From: an uncultured Porphyromonadaceae bacterium
GTDB taxonomy: Bacteria > Bacteroidota > Bacteroidia > Bacteroidales > Muribaculaceae
Direction of reading: 5' to 3'
DNA length: 64,000 bases
Assembly: GCA_900550025.1 (NCBI GenBank)
Contig: URQP01000002.1
Location: 5,924-69,923, forward strand
A model generated the notes under the pieces. The model was not told where the DNA came from, searched no databases, and worked only from the letters and a program-made list of their open reading frames with translations. Positions 52,058-62,156 of this stretch are shown one piece after another. Both the position numbers and the translations under genes were made by a program. Numbering within the stretch: position 1 is the first letter of the stretch; every line of letters starts with the position of its first letter.

Positions 52058-54586
52058 TCACTTGTTCTGATTTAGAATATTTTCCAATCCGTAAGCGTCG
52101 ACAAGTACCTGACGCGGCTTACCCCCGACAGCCGGCCCGACAATCCCCGCCGCCTCCATCTGGTCCATCAATTTTCCGGCACGGTTATAGCCGATAGAAT
52201 AACGCCGCTGCAATGATGATGTCGATGCCGTATTTCCCGAACTGACGACAAACTCGGCCGCCTCGTCGAACAATGGGTCACGGTCGGTGAAACTTCCGAA
52301 TCCGCCACCATTACCGCTGCCGCCTTCCGCCTGTTCAGGCACGAATTTAGGCAACTCATAAGGATGGTCGAAACCGACCTGATTACTGATATAATCCACG
52401 ATAGCCTCGACTTCAGGTGTATCTACAAAAGCACACTGCACACGTGTCAATTGGTTATCGTATGTAATCAGCATGTCACCCCTTCCGATTAACTGCTGTG
52501 CCCCTGACCGGTCGAGAATAGTGCGGCTGTCGACCATCTGCGTCACACGGAACGCAATACGTCCCGGACAATTCGCCTTAATCACACCGGTAATGATGTC
52601 GGTCGACGGACGCTGTGTTGCAAGAATCATGTGTATGCCTACGGCACGTGCCTTCTGCGTTATGCGCGCGATAGGCATTTCCACCTCCTTGCGCCCTATA
52701 TTCATTATCAAGTCGGCAAGCTCGTCGATTACGACCACTATATAAGGCAAGAACTTATGCCCTTTCTCCGGATTCAACCGACGTGCTACAAACTTTTTAT
52801 TATAATCCTCGATATTACGCTCATGCGCGTCGTTGAGCAGCAACAAACGGTCTTCCATTTCCTGAACAAGCGAATTCAATGTGGCCACCGCCTTGTTCAT
52901 ATTCGTGATGATGGCATCCTCCTCGCCTTCCATTTGCGCGATATAGTGATATTCGAGCGGAGCATACATACTGAATTCCACCATTTTAGGGTCAATCATC
53001 ACAAATTTCAGCTCCGACGGATGTTTCTTATAAAGCAACGATGTAATGATTGCATTCAACCCTACCGATTTACCCATACCTGTGGCACCCGCCACCAAGA
53101 TATGCGGCATCTTGGCAAGGTCGGCGATGAACACATCATTCGAGATGGTGCATCCCATCGCTATAGGCAATTTATAATTGCATTCCTGAAACTTTTTCGA
53201 CTCGATAATCGACCGCATCGAAACCGTCTGTTTTTCCTTATTAGGCACTTCTATACCAATTGTGCCCTTACCGGGGATAGGTGCAATTATACGGATTCCA
53301 AGCGCGGCAAGCGAAAGGGCTATGTCATCCTCCAGTACTTTGATTTTTGAGATTCTTACCCCTTCCGCAGGTATTATCTCATAAAGAGTCACCGTAGGCC
53401 CCACGCTTACTTTAATACTTTTTATCTCTATTCCATAATCGCCAAGAGTCTTAGTGATTCTTGCCTTGTTTTCCTCCTGCTCCTGAATATCGACACTTAT
53501 CGTATTGTTTTTCGCCTCATGCAGCAAAGTCGAAGGCGGGAATTTAAACCGCGACAATTCCGCCGTCGGGTCGAAAGGCTTTTCCATTACGGAATCGGCT
53601 TTCTCAATCGGCTTCAGCGTCACATCCTCTGATTCAGACGACGTTTCTTCTACGTCTTCAACCCTGACGCCGCTTGATTCCGGCACAATATCGGCCGCAT
53701 CGTCATCCACATCATTATCCTGCGCAAATTCCTCATCACTCTCCTGACCGCCAAACTGTATGTCCTCCACACGGATCTTTTCGCTAACCGGCTTAGGAGC
53801 GGCGGCAGCCATCACTTTTCCGCCAAAAGTATGGCGGGCTTCCTCTTCTTCCCTGCGCTTGGCTTCCATCTGGACAGCACGCCGTTTCTCCACAAATTCA
53901 CAGTATCCGCGATAAATCCGCTTCAATGAATTTATGCACAAAGCCACAAGTATAGATATAAGAAATATATTGAAAAATATAGCGCCATATATACCCGCTA
54001 CACTTATCATAAACTCATTGAGATACTTGCCGTGCTCACCCCCAAGCGGAAAAAACGAACCGCCGTAAAGAGTGACCAAGCCCACGACACTCGAAACAGT
54101 CACAGTAGCGACAAGGCATATAACGATTGTCGACGACATTCTCAGCCGGTATTTGCCGATAAGGTGCAATCCGATAACAGCAATAAGATAAATCAGGAAA
54201 AAAGCCCCTACTCCGAATCCTCTGTTAAACAGCAAATCAGCTATCGAAGCACCGAACGGTCCTCCATCATTGCGTATCCCGCTATTCCTCGCATTTTCTA
54301 TTATGCCATTAGCATCCACCAAACTTTGGTCGGCCGCGCCATTCACAAAATATGAAATGCTCGACAACAACAGCAATGCGGCAAAAAGCAAGCAACCGAT
54401 GCCGGCGACCCCCTTAACCCTCTCATCCTTAAAAAAAGAAAGTATCTTTATAGATGACTGCTTTTTATCCTTGCTATCGGCAACGACACTCTTCTCATTC
54501 ACGATTCCAGCATCACCGGTATCGGTAATCTCATCTTCTTTATTGCCGTAAGTCGGTATGAATTGATTGTTAAATTTTAATCCCAC
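52058..54586 (-). CDS. ftsK: DNA translocase FtsK
   Basis: FtsK pumps chromosome ends to the right side of the division septum. The 842 residues have four N-terminal helices (about 61-79, 124-142, 152-175, 193-219), an acidic linker (about 225-345), then the motor. The Walker A is GATGMGKSV (500-508), and VVIDELADLIM marks Walker B. The C-terminal gamma winged helix (about 775-840) contains SSLQRRYSIGYNRAGKLMDQM. The start is GTG at 54586 because no ATG lies before the conserved N-terminus. It lies 27 nt downstream of trkH. Confidence 0.96.
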   Translation of the reverse strand: MGLKFNNQFIPTYGNKEDEITDTGDAGIVNEKSVVADSKDKKQSSIKILSFFKDERVKGVAGIGCLLFAALLLLSSISYFVNGAADQSLVDANGIIENARNSGIRNDGGPFGASIADLLFNRGFGVGAFFLIYLIAVIGLHLIGKYRLRMSSTIVICLVATVTVSSVVGLVTLYGGSFFPLGGEHGKYLNEFMISVAGIYGAIFFNIFLISILVALCINSLKRIYRGYCEFVEKRRAVQMEAKRREEEEARHTFGGKVMAAAAPKPVSEKIRVEDIQFGGQESDEEFAQDNDVDDDAADIVPESSGVRVEDVEETSSESEDVTLKPIEKADSVMEKPFDPTAELSRFKFPPSTLLHEAKNNTISVDIQEQEENKARITKTLGDYGIEIKSIKVSVGPTVTLYEIIPAEGVRISKIKVLEDDIALSLAALGIRIIAPIPGKGTIGIEVPNKEKQTVSMRSIIESKKFQECNYKLPIAMGCTISNDVFIADLAKMPHILVAGATGMGKSVGLNAIITSLLYKKHPSELKFVMIDPKMVEFSMYAPLEYHYIAQMEGEEDAIITNMNKAVATLNSLVQEMEDRLLLLNDAHERNIEDYNKKFVARRLNPEKGHKFLPYIVVVIDELADLIMNIGRKEVEMPIARITQKARAVGIHMILATQRPSTDIITGVIKANCPGRIAFRVTQMVDSRTILDRSGAQQLIGRGDMLITYDNQLTRVQCAFVDTPEVEAIVDYISNQVGFDHPYELPKFVPEQAEGGSGNGGGFGSFTDRDPLFDEAAEFVVSSGNTASTSSLQRRYSIGYNRAGKLMDQMEAAGIVGPAVGGKPRQVLVDAYGLENILNQNK

Positions 54587-54613
54587 TTCTATCTATTTTT
54601 CAAATTCTTATTA

Positions 54614-56089
54614 TCATTTTTTATTCCAAAAATGTTTTGTAAAGATAATCAAAACGGTGAACAGTTCCAAACGTCCCAAGAGCATCAGTGCGGACATCGT
54701 CCATTTTCCCACATCGGAAATAGCAGCAAAAGAGCTGCCGGACACACCATACCCAAGCCCGATGTTGCTCAAAGCGGAAACCGACATGAACAACGAGTCG
54801 AAAAACGACACGCCCGTCTCCGCAAGAATGGCCGTGCCGATAAATATCAGCACAACATAAACAAGCAAAAATGTATTGGTTTTAGACACCAGTTCCGGTT
54901 GCAAAACTTTTCCGTTTACCCTCACTGTCTTAACCGTATTCGGATGGATTATCTTATACAGCTCATTCCTGAAATGCCTTACCGATACCACCAGCCTGTC
55001 GATTTTGAAACCGCCCGCTGTAGAGCCGGCACACGAACCCACAACCATTATCGCCAATATGACAATTATAGCAAGCCCCTGCCAGTCCAGATAATCAGAA
55101 CCGACAAATCCCGTAGTAGTAATAGTGGTTACCACTTGAAACACCGTATCTATCACAAGGCTTTGCAAATCCGGATAGTTGCCGGTCAGCCAAAGCCTGA
55201 CAGCAATTATAACGACAGCCCCTACGACAATGTAAGCATACCACCTGAAAGTGTCATTCCGGAACAATGCCTTTGGCCTGCCTATCACCACATAATACAA
55301 CAGTCCGAAATTAGCACCTGATAAAAACATGAAAATTGACAATACGATTTTCACATAATCGGAATTGTAAGCCTCTATGCTCGCATTCTTAGTGGAAAAT
55401 CCACCGGTTGCTATCGCCGAGAAAGCATGGCAGACAGAATCGAACAGATTCATCGGTCCCATCCATAGCAACACGATAAGAATCGTATTCAGTAAGAAAT
55501 AGATTCCCCATAAACTCTTTGCCGTATGGCTTATACGGGGACGCACCTTGTCATGTGTTATACCGGTAACCTCGGCGTTAAAAAGCTGGATACCGCTTTT
55601 CTTATTAAGCATCGGTATAACCGCAAGCGTAAAAAGGATGATACCCATTCCACCCACGAAATGAGTAATTGCCCGCCACATCAAAATGCCGTGCGACACA
55701 TCTTCAACCGACGCTATCGCCGACACACCTGTCGTAGTGAAACCCGACATCGTCTCGAAATAGGCGGACGCAACATCGAGATTAGCGCTTCCAAAAACAA
55801 ACGGCAACATCCCGAACAGAGAAAACAGCACCCATACCAAAGCCGTCAGCAATATACCCTCGCGCTTGCCCATATCGTTGTCGCGCGATTTTGTCAACGC
55901 CATAAGAAGCAACCCGCAACCTGCTGTCACCGCTATGGACAGCCAAAAGCTGACGGCCTCGTCAAACTCCGAATAGAAATAACATACAGCCAACGGTATC
56001 AGCATGAACCCCGACTCTATCAGCAGCAAAAGTCCGAGTATACGGAATATCACATTGAAGTTAATATTTCCTTTGCGTGGAAAAAGCAT
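54614..56089 (-). CDS. trkH: TrkH-type potassium uptake protein
   Basis: A 491-residue inner-membrane ion channel subunit that takes up potassium. About ten helices, four with selectivity-filter-like turns: TTTGVSAIA, ATGGFSTKNA, TTTGFVGSDYL and SNIGLGYGVSG. It works with the TrkA regulatory protein encoded 8 nt upstream. The N-terminal RKGNINFNVIFRILGLLLLI start is typical of Bacteroidota TrkH. Confidence 0.95.
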   Translation of the reverse strand: MLFPRKGNINFNVIFRILGLLLLIESGFMLIPLAVCYFYSEFDEAVSFWLSIAVTAGCGLLLMALTKSRDNDMGKREGILLTALVWVLFSLFGMLPFVFGSANLDVASAYFETMSGFTTTGVSAIASVEDVSHGILMWRAITHFVGGMGIILFTLAVIPMLNKKSGIQLFNAEVTGITHDKVRPRISHTAKSLWGIYFLLNTILIVLLWMGPMNLFDSVCHAFSAIATGGFSTKNASIEAYNSDYVKIVLSIFMFLSGANFGLLYYVVIGRPKALFRNDTFRWYAYIVVGAVVIIAVRLWLTGNYPDLQSLVIDTVFQVVTTITTTGFVGSDYLDWQGLAIIVILAIMVVGSCAGSTAGGFKIDRLVVSVRHFRNELYKIIHPNTVKTVRVNGKVLQPELVSKTNTFLLVYVVLIFIGTAILAETGVSFFDSLFMSVSALSNIGLGYGVSGSSFAAISDVGKWTMSALMLLGRLELFTVLIIFTKHFWNKK

Positions 56090-56097
56090 AGTTTCTG

Positions 56098-57435
56098 CTA
56101 ATTGAATATTTTTTCTATTTTATGGATTGCTCCGGAAAGACAAAATACAAGCACATGGTCGCCGGCCATTATCTGCGTATGCCCGTCGACAAGCATGCCC
56201 TTGCCGTCACGTATAAGTCCGCCGATTGTCATGTCTTTTGAAAGCTTTAAATCCTTCACGCAAGCCCTCGTGACTTTAGCACCTTCCTTCACCACCATTT
56301 CTGCCACCTCTGCATCTGTCAAGGCGAGGCATTTCGCATTAGATGAGTCAAAATCAAGCAGAATCTGGAATATTTGGCTCGAAGCAAGCAACTTTTTATT
56401 AATTACCGTTCCGATGTTCAAGTTCTCTGCGGCGGCTATGAACTGTATGTTCTCAACTTCCGCTATCGTCTTCGACACCCCCGATTCTTTAGCCGTAAGG
56501 CATGCAAGAATGTTAGTCTCTGAGCTGTCGGTAAGTGCTATAAAGGTATCATAATTGGCTATACCCTCCTCCTTAAGCAAATCAAGGTCGCGGGCATCGC
56601 CATTGACAACAGAACAATTTGACGGCAACTGTGTCACAAGCTTCAGGCACTTCTCCCTGTCTGTCTCTATTATCTTTATATCGTATGAGTCGTCGAGCAT
56701 ATTGACCAAACGCACGGCAATTCTACTTCCGCCCATTATAAGTATCTTCTTTATATTAACCGGACGCTTGCCGCACAAATCTATTATTTTCCCGATATTT
56801 TCTTTCTGCGTGGTGAAATACACAATATCACCGGCTTCAAGATGGTCGCTACCGCGTGGGATTATGGTCTCATGCCTGCGCCGTATGGCCGAGACATGGA
56901 ATGGATGCCCGCTTTGAGCGAGATCCTTCAGTTGCAGATTGATGATTTTTGCATTCTCGCGCAGTTTAACGCCTGTAAGCAACAACTCTCCGTTATAAAG
57001 TTCAAACCAGTTACGTGCCCAAGAATGACGCATGGCCGACATGATTTCCATAGAAGCAAAATACTCAGGATAAATCAAGTCATCGACCCCGATACTTCTA
57101 AAATACGGCTTATAATCCGTTTTCATGAACTCATAGTTGTCGATTCGCGCCACAGTCTTCCTTGCCCCAAGATTCTTAGCCATCGAGCATGAAACGATGT
57201 TGCGTGTCTCGAACGGAGTCACCGCTATATACAAATCAGCACTACTTATATTGGCTTCTTTCAGAATCTTGAAAGCAGTAGTACGCCCTGTCATTGTCAT
57301 CAAATTATAATTCGAGTCGAGAGCCTGCAATTTTGACTCATCCGGATCAATCAGAATCACGTCCTGCCCTTCGGCCGACAACAACTTTGCAAGGTGTGTG
57401 CCTACTTCACCGGCTCCAGCTATTACAATTTTCAT
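56098..57435 (-). CDS. trkA: TrkA potassium channel regulatory protein
   Basis: A 445-residue cytoplasmic protein with two RCK units. [19 protein letters not shown] is the first NAD-binding fold, with a second at [17 protein letters not shown] near 230; TrkA_C domains follow each. NAD/NADH or nucleotide binding gates the TrkH channel. Its start overlaps the dxs end by 4 nt and its stop is 8 nt before trkH, so the three are coupled. Confidence 0.95.
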   Translation of the reverse strand: MKIVIAGAGEVGTHLAKLLSAEGQDVILIDPDESKLQALDSNYNLMTMTGRTTAFKILKEANISSADLYIAVTPFETRNIVSCSMAKNLGARKTVARIDNYEFMKTDYKPYFRSIGVDDLIYPEYFASMEIMSAMRHSWARNWFELYNGELLLTGVKLRENAKIINLQLKDLAQSGHPFHVSAIRRRHETIIPRGSDHLEAGDIVYFTTQKENIGKIIDLCGKRPVNIKKILIMGGSRIAVRLVNMLDDSYDIKIIETDREKCLKLVTQLPSNCSVVNGDARDLDLLKEEGIANYDTFIALTDSSETNILACLTAKESGVSKTIAEVENIQFIAAAENLNIGTVINKKLLASSQIFQILLDFDSSNAKCLALTDAEVAEMVVKEGAKVTRACVKDLKLSKDMTIGGLIRDGKGMLVDGHTQIMAGDHVLVFCLSGAIHKIEKIFN

Positions 57436-59369
57436 TTCAGCATTTTTAAAATCCTGTCCTTTATACTGTCCTTATCAATCCCGCATATAGCTGCCAATTG
57501 CGCGACTGTACCCTGTTTCACGAAATTGTCGGGGATACCAATCCGCTCTACCTTAGGCGAAAATCCGTGGTCACTCATCCAATCCACAATCGCCGACCCG
57601 AATCCGCCATTGACAGCCCCGTCTTCCACTGTAATTATCTTATCGAATTTCTTTCCTATTTCAGCGAGCAAATCAGCATCGAGAGGTTTAAGAAACACCA
57701 TATCATAGTGGGCGATGCTCAAACCGGCAGTTTTTTCCACTTCGTCTATAGCTTTTGCGGCAACATTGCCTATAGTGCCTATCGAAAGGACGGCAAGCGA
57801 CTCGCCGCCCCTAAGCATTCTTCCTTTGCCGACTGGCATTTCACACATACTGTTACGCCAATCAACATTTTCACATTTGCCGCGAGGATAACGTATGGCA
57901 AAAGGCCCATAATCATGCAATTGCGACGTATACATCAGATTCCGCAGACAATGCTCGTCAATCGGAGCCGACACTATCATATTAGGAATGCTACGCAAAT
58001 AGCACAAATCGAACACGCCATGGTGCGTCGCCCCGTCCTCACCGACCAATCCTGCACGGTCAATACAAAAAGTCACTGGCAACTGTTGCAACGCCACATC
58101 ATGAATTATCTCATCATACCCTCTTTGCAAAAAGGAGGAATAGATGCAACAGAAAGGCTTGGCACCGTCCTTTGCCAGCCCGCCTGCAAAAGTGACTGCA
58201 TGCCCTTCCGAGATACCAACATCAAAAGTCCTTTCCGGAAAAGCTTGCTGCATGAACGTCATCGAGCAGCCTGTCGGCATAGCCGCCGTAATGCCTACGA
58301 TTTTAGGATTGGCTTCAGCAAGTTCCACCAATGTCTTGCCGAAAACATCCTGATATTTCAACCGTCCGTCATCGGGCGACTTAACTATTTCTCCAGTCTC
58401 CTTATTGAATTTTCCCGGAGCATGCCACGTACACGGATCTTTCTCCGCCGGAGCATACCCTTTTCCTTTCACAGTACGGAAATGGAGGATACGCGGCCCT
58501 TCCATATCCTTAATGTCGCTGAATACGCGCACAATACGCTCTATATCATGTCCGTCATACGGCCCGAAATAACGGATATTCAGGCCTTCGAATATGTTTT
58601 GCTGTTTTGAGATAAGCGATTTAAGACTGTTGTTGAACCTCAGTATCACTCCCCTGTGGCGTTCATCGATAAGATGCAACTTTTTCAACAGCTTGTAAGC
58701 ACGGTAGCGGAATGTATTATAGCTCTTCGAAGTGGTAAGATTAACCAACGACTTATTAAGCGCGCCCACATTATGGTCTATCGACATATCATTGTCGTTA
58801 AGCACAATCAGCAAATTGCTCTTATTAGCCGCCGCATTGTTCAAGCCTTCAAAAGCCAATCCGCCGGCAATCGAAGCGTCGCCGATAACAGCAATGACAT
58901 TACGTCTCGGAATGTCACCATTGATAATAGAGGCTGTCGCCATGCCAAGAGCCGCGGAAATGGAATTAGAGGCGTGCCCTGCTATGAAATTGTCATACTC
59001 GCTTTCTTCCGGGTTAGGGAATCCGCTCAATCCATTCAATTTTCTTATTGTAGGGAACTTGTCCCTCCGTCCGGTAAGAATCTTATGTCCGTAGGCCTGA
59101 TGCCCTACATCCCACACTATACGGTCGTAAGGAGTGTTGAAAACATAATGCAATGCTACCGTAAGCTCCACAGCGCCCATACTCGACGCAAAATGACCGG
59201 GATTTTCCGAAAGCACATCAATCATATATTTTCTCAACTCCGCGCACACCTGCGGCAACTGGCTTACATCAAGCTTCCGTAAGTCATCCGGACTGTCGAT
59301 TTTAGATAAAAGAGGATAGTCCTGCGAATTGATTTTATTATCCTGTTCCAAAACCAAATCTCCTTTCAT
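57432..59369 (-). CDS. dxs: 1-deoxy-D-xylulose-5-phosphate synthase
   Basis: DXS joins pyruvate and glyceraldehyde-3-phosphate with thiamine pyrophosphate, the first step of the MEP isoprenoid pathway. The 645 residues show the TPP fold [32 protein letters not shown], and [19 protein letters not shown] in the second half. The catalytic histidines are present. The ATG at 59369 overlaps by one base the TAA stop of a small membrane protein gene (59369-59548), the likely operon head. Confidence 0.96.
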   Translation of the reverse strand: MKGDLVLEQDNKINSQDYPLLSKIDSPDDLRKLDVSQLPQVCAELRKYMIDVLSENPGHFASSMGAVELTVALHYVFNTPYDRIVWDVGHQAYGHKILTGRRDKFPTIRKLNGLSGFPNPEESEYDNFIAGHASNSISAALGMATASIINGDIPRRNVIAVIGDASIAGGLAFEGLNNAAANKSNLLIVLNDNDMSIDHNVGALNKSLVNLTTSKSYNTFRYRAYKLLKKLHLIDERHRGVILRFNNSLKSLISKQQNIFEGLNIRYFGPYDGHDIERIVRVFSDIKDMEGPRILHFRTVKGKGYAPAEKDPCTWHAPGKFNKETGEIVKSPDDGRLKYQDVFGKTLVELAEANPKIVGITAAMPTGCSMTFMQQAFPERTFDVGISEGHAVTFAGGLAKDGAKPFCCIYSSFLQRGYDEIIHDVALQQLPVTFCIDRAGLVGEDGATHHGVFDLCYLRSIPNMIVSAPIDEHCLRNLMYTSQLHDYGPFAIRYPRGKCENVDWRNSMCEMPVGKGRMLRGGESLAVLSIGTIGNVAAKAIDEVEKTAGLSIAHYDMVFLKPLDADLLAEIGKKFDKIITVEDGAVNGGFGSAIVDWMSDHGFSPKVERIGIPDNFVKQGTVAQLAAICGIDKDSIKDRILKMLK

Positions 59370-59548
59370 TATTTGTCGTATCGTCCTTGCTTATATTTCT
59401 TATATAACGGCACAAAAACGATTATTCCAGAAGCGATTATGGAAAACACTACCATAAAATCGACCTTTCTGCTCATCAACAGCACTATGCACAAACCTAT
59501 CCACAATAGAATAAGGCATACAAACCTGAATATGGCATATCCTTTCAT
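59369..59548 (-). CDS. 59-residue two-helix membrane protein, head of the dxs operon
   Basis: This short frame has ATG at 59548 and TAA at 59371-59369, 59 residues. It reads as two hydrophobic helices: [20 protein letters not shown] at residues about 4-23 and [19 protein letters not shown] at about 31-49. A basic tail follows ([10 protein letters not shown]), placing the ends on the cytoplasmic side. The stop overlaps the dxs ATG by one base (TAATG), and a TATCTTTG promoter box lies 16 nt upstream. No function is recognised. Coding is supported by the coupled junction and the promoter position. Confidence 0.72.
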   Translation of the reverse strand: MKGYAIFRFVCLILLWIGLCIVLLMSRKVDFMVVFSIIASGIIVFVPLYKKYKQGRYDK

Positions 59549-59564
59549 CGCTTCTTATTTTTTG

Positions 59565-59637
59565 CAAAGATACAGCAAATCGAGTGCAGAACAATCAAAC
59601 TTGTTTGAAATTGTTATGCCAATTTGCACTATCTTTG
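59565..59637. promoter_or_regulatory. symmetrical divergent promoter with palindromic core
   Basis: A minus-strand TATCTTTG (59572-59565) faces a plus-strand TATCTTTG (59630-59637). Between them lie AACAAT (59590-59595), the core CAAACTTGTTTG (59596-59607) and ATTGTT (59610-59615), an imperfect palindrome. The two TTTG motifs of the core lie 22-23 nt from the -7 boxes and may serve as -33 elements. It drives the dxs operon one way and the thioesterase-dprA pair the other. The minus half matches 9215-9268 at 48 of 54 positions. Confidence 0.7.
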
Positions 59638-59659
59638 CCCCACATAACGTCACACCACA

Positions 59660-60058
59660 ATGGATAATTATATATTTTCGATAGAAATGCAAGTACGCGA
59701 TTACGAACTTGACGCTGAAGGAATAGTCAACAACGCCAACTACTTGCACTATTTGGAACATACCCGCCATCAATTCTGCACGCAAAACGGAATATCGTTC
59801 GCCGAGATGCAAGAACGAGGCATCATTCCCGTACTCAACAAAGTAGAGATAGAATACAAGACACCTCTCCGAAGCGGCGACTCGTTCGTCAGCAAACTCA
59901 ACCTCGAGCGGAAAGGAGCGAGATTCGTGTTCTACCAAGACATATTCAAGCCTGACGGAACTATGGTCGTCAAAGCGGTAGTGAGTTGCGTATGTCTGTC
60001 GGGAGGGAAACTCGACCGGGGGGATATGCTTGCAGATATTTTCAAGAAATTCTTATAA
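59660..60058 (+). CDS. acyl-CoA thioesterase, YbgC/4HBT family
   Basis: A 132-residue hot-dog-fold thioesterase hydrolysing acyl-CoA or acyl-ACP thioesters. The catalytic aspartate D18 sits in ELDAEGIVNNANYLHYLEH, the family motif. The substrate is unknown. It is the first gene after the divergent promoter, with dprA 6 nt downstream, so they form a two-gene operon. Confidence 0.92.
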   Translation: MDNYIFSIEMQVRDYELDAEGIVNNANYLHYLEHTRHQFCTQNGISFAEMQERGIIPVLNKVEIEYKTPLRSGDSFVSKLNLERKGARFVFYQDIFKPDGTMVVKAVVSCVCLSGGKLDRGDMLADIFKKFL

Positions 60059-60064
60059 CACGCC

Positions 60065-61183
60065 ATGTCCGGACTGCCGTCGATATATCAAATAGCATTT
60101 TCTTCGTTGAAAGGCATTTCAATCGAAACCGCCAACGAAATACTTTCCGACGTCGGCACGGAAGAAAATTTCTTCCGGATGAGCGACATCGACTTGCAGA
60201 AACTTTCAGGGACAAACAACAGAATCTTTGACGACACCTACCGCTCGGGACTTTTGGAAAATGCCCGGAAAGAGCAAGAATTCATCACCAATAAAAACAT
60301 AGGTACTTACTATTTCAGAGACGAAAATTTCCCGGTCAGACTGCAAAACGCTCCCGATGCGCCCCTGCTAATCTATTCCGCAGGCCGATGCGACCTCAAC
60401 GCTAAAAAGATGGTGAGCATCGTCGGGACACGCCATGCCACAATCTACGGGGCAAACCTATGCCGGGATTTAGTCTCCAGTCTTAAAGACAAAATCGGGA
60501 GCGACATTATCATTGTCAGCGGATTAGCTTACGGCATAGATGTCACAGCCCATCTTGCATCACTGGATGCCGGGCTGCGGACAGTTGCTGTAATGGCGCA
60601 CGGATTAGACATGGTTTATCCAGCGCAACACCGCCAGACAGCCGCCGACATCATAAAAGAAGGCGGAGCCGTAATCACCGAATATCCGTCACGCACACGC
60701 ATTCACCGGTCGAATTTTCTTGCGCGCAACCGCATCATCGCAGCACTTTCCGACTGCACCGTGGTCGTAGAATCGGCACGGAAAGGCGGCGCATTGGTCA
60801 CGGCCAACATTGCGGCAAGCTACGGCCGCGACGTTTTCGCATTCCCGGGACGCACTAACGACGAATACTCCGAGGGATGCAACACACTGATAACAAAAAA
60901 CGTAGCGGCACTAATCACATCCGCCGACGATCTGATAGACCTGATGTGCTGGGAACGGATAAACAGCAAGCCTGTGCAGCAAGAACTTTTCATAAAGCTC
61001 GACAGTAACGAGCAAATGATTTACGACCGGCTGTCTGCCAACGGAACGGCAAGCGTAAACGAATTGAGCCTGACAGTTAAAATCCCGGTACACAAGCTGC
61101 TGAGCATCCTCGTAGATATGGAATTCCGCGGAATAATCCAATCCCTTCCCGGCAACCGCTACGCCCTCGCCCGCCCTATTTAA
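60065..61183 (+). CDS. dprA: DNA processing protein DprA
   Basis: DprA loads RecA on incoming single-stranded DNA during natural transformation. The 372 residues hold a SAM-like N-terminus, a Rossmann-like core (KMVSIVGTRHATIYGANLC, IVSGLAYGIDVTAHLASLDA, ESARKGGALVTANIAASYG) and a winged-helix C-terminus. All core motifs are intact. Its final 8 nt overlap the convergent T9SS-type gene on the other strand. Confidence 0.95.
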   Translation: MSGLPSIYQIAFSSLKGISIETANEILSDVGTEENFFRMSDIDLQKLSGTNNRIFDDTYRSGLLENARKEQEFITNKNIGTYYFRDENFPVRLQNAPDAPLLIYSAGRCDLNAKKMVSIVGTRHATIYGANLCRDLVSSLKDKIGSDIIIVSGLAYGIDVTAHLASLDAGLRTVAVMAHGLDMVYPAQHRQTAADIIKEGGAVITEYPSRTRIHRSNFLARNRIIAALSDCTVVVESARKGGALVTANIAASYGRDVFAFPGRTNDEYSEGCNTLITKNVAALITSADDLIDLMCWERINSKPVQQELFIKLDSNEQMIYDRLSANGTASVNELSLTVKIPVHKLLSILVDMEFRGIIQSLPGNRYALARPI

Positions 61184-62156
61184 TCAACACTTTTGCAGAA
61201 CGTACAGCAGTGTCGGAAACCAATGACACCACATAGACACCCGGCGACAGACCAGCCGTCGAAAGCACCGCCTCACTCTCTCCCGACAGTTCCACTGCGT
61301 CTACCACCGCACCCTTGGCATCTGCCAGTTCCGCACGACGGTAGCAGTCGCAGTCAACGCCGACACGCAGCCAACCGTCGCCCTGCGTCATCTGTACGCC
61401 ATCAGATATAGTGTTTACAGTCTCGACACCACCCATCTCCAAGTTGTCATAATCTTCGTCATAACGATATTCAAAATCAGCATTATATTCATATCCCTCA
61501 CATTGCGGGTAATTCGACACATAATTCAAATGCGCCGTGAAGCATAATGTACAAGATTGCCTGTCCGGAAAAGGATATAGTAAATAACTTTCAGACGGAT
61601 GTACTATGCCCAAACCCTCGACCGCATAAAGAAAATCATTCGGACTATCTTCCCCCATCGACAGATAAACAGCCTTGCGCCATTGATTCCCTATTTTAAC
61701 ATACTCAATGCGTGATACTGTGCCACAATATAAACCGTTGATTATGACATCTGTCCCTTTTGGCGCATTAAAATCATAAATCAACTGTTCTTTATCAGAA
61801 CCGTATGGTTCTCCTTCTGCATTCAATTTTATTATCGCATACACTTTCTTATCTTCCTCTCTTGCAAAACCCGCCAATCTTCCATTCTCTTTGCTGAATT
61901 GCATGGAATTATAACGGTAGCATTTTTTATATGTCTTTCCATCTATGATAGTCTCACCTTTAAATTGGATATAATAAGAGGATGTTTTCCCATAAATCGT
62001 CGGTATGCTCCATTCGTAGCCCCATTCCACGCCCTCGCGCACTATCGGCACGTATTCATAGCCTTCTGGCTCTTCCGCTGCCGTCTCCACCCGTTGCTGC
62101 GCCATCACTCCGAACACGCAGCCTACGATTACAAAAATAAGCGCACTCTCTTTCAT
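61176..62156 (-). CDS. secreted hypothetical protein with T9SS-type C-terminal domain
   Basis: A 326-residue exported protein. The signal peptide (about 1-19) ends VFGVMAQ. The central region is beta-rich with aromatic and glycine-rich strands (WGYEWSIPTIYGKTSSYYIQ, YAVEGLGIVHPSESYLLYPF) and several cysteines; no catalytic motif is seen. The last about 60 residues fit a type IX secretion sorting domain: WLRVGVDCDCYRRAELADAK, then LSTAGLSPGVYVVSLVSD and a final VRSAKVLIK. Binding or structural roles at the surface are inferred. Its end overlaps dprA by 8 nt. Confidence 0.82.
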   Translation of the reverse strand: MKESALIFVIVGCVFGVMAQQRVETAAEEPEGYEYVPIVREGVEWGYEWSIPTIYGKTSSYYIQFKGETIIDGKTYKKCYRYNSMQFSKENGRLAGFAREEDKKVYAIIKLNAEGEPYGSDKEQLIYDFNAPKGTDVIINGLYCGTVSRIEYVKIGNQWRKAVYLSMGEDSPNDFLYAVEGLGIVHPSESYLLYPFPDRQSCTLCFTAHLNYVSNYPQCEGYEYNADFEYRYDEDYDNLEMGGVETVNTISDGVQMTQGDGWLRVGVDCDCYRRAELADAKGAVVDAVELSGESEAVLSTAGLSPGVYVVSLVSDTAVRSAKVLIK

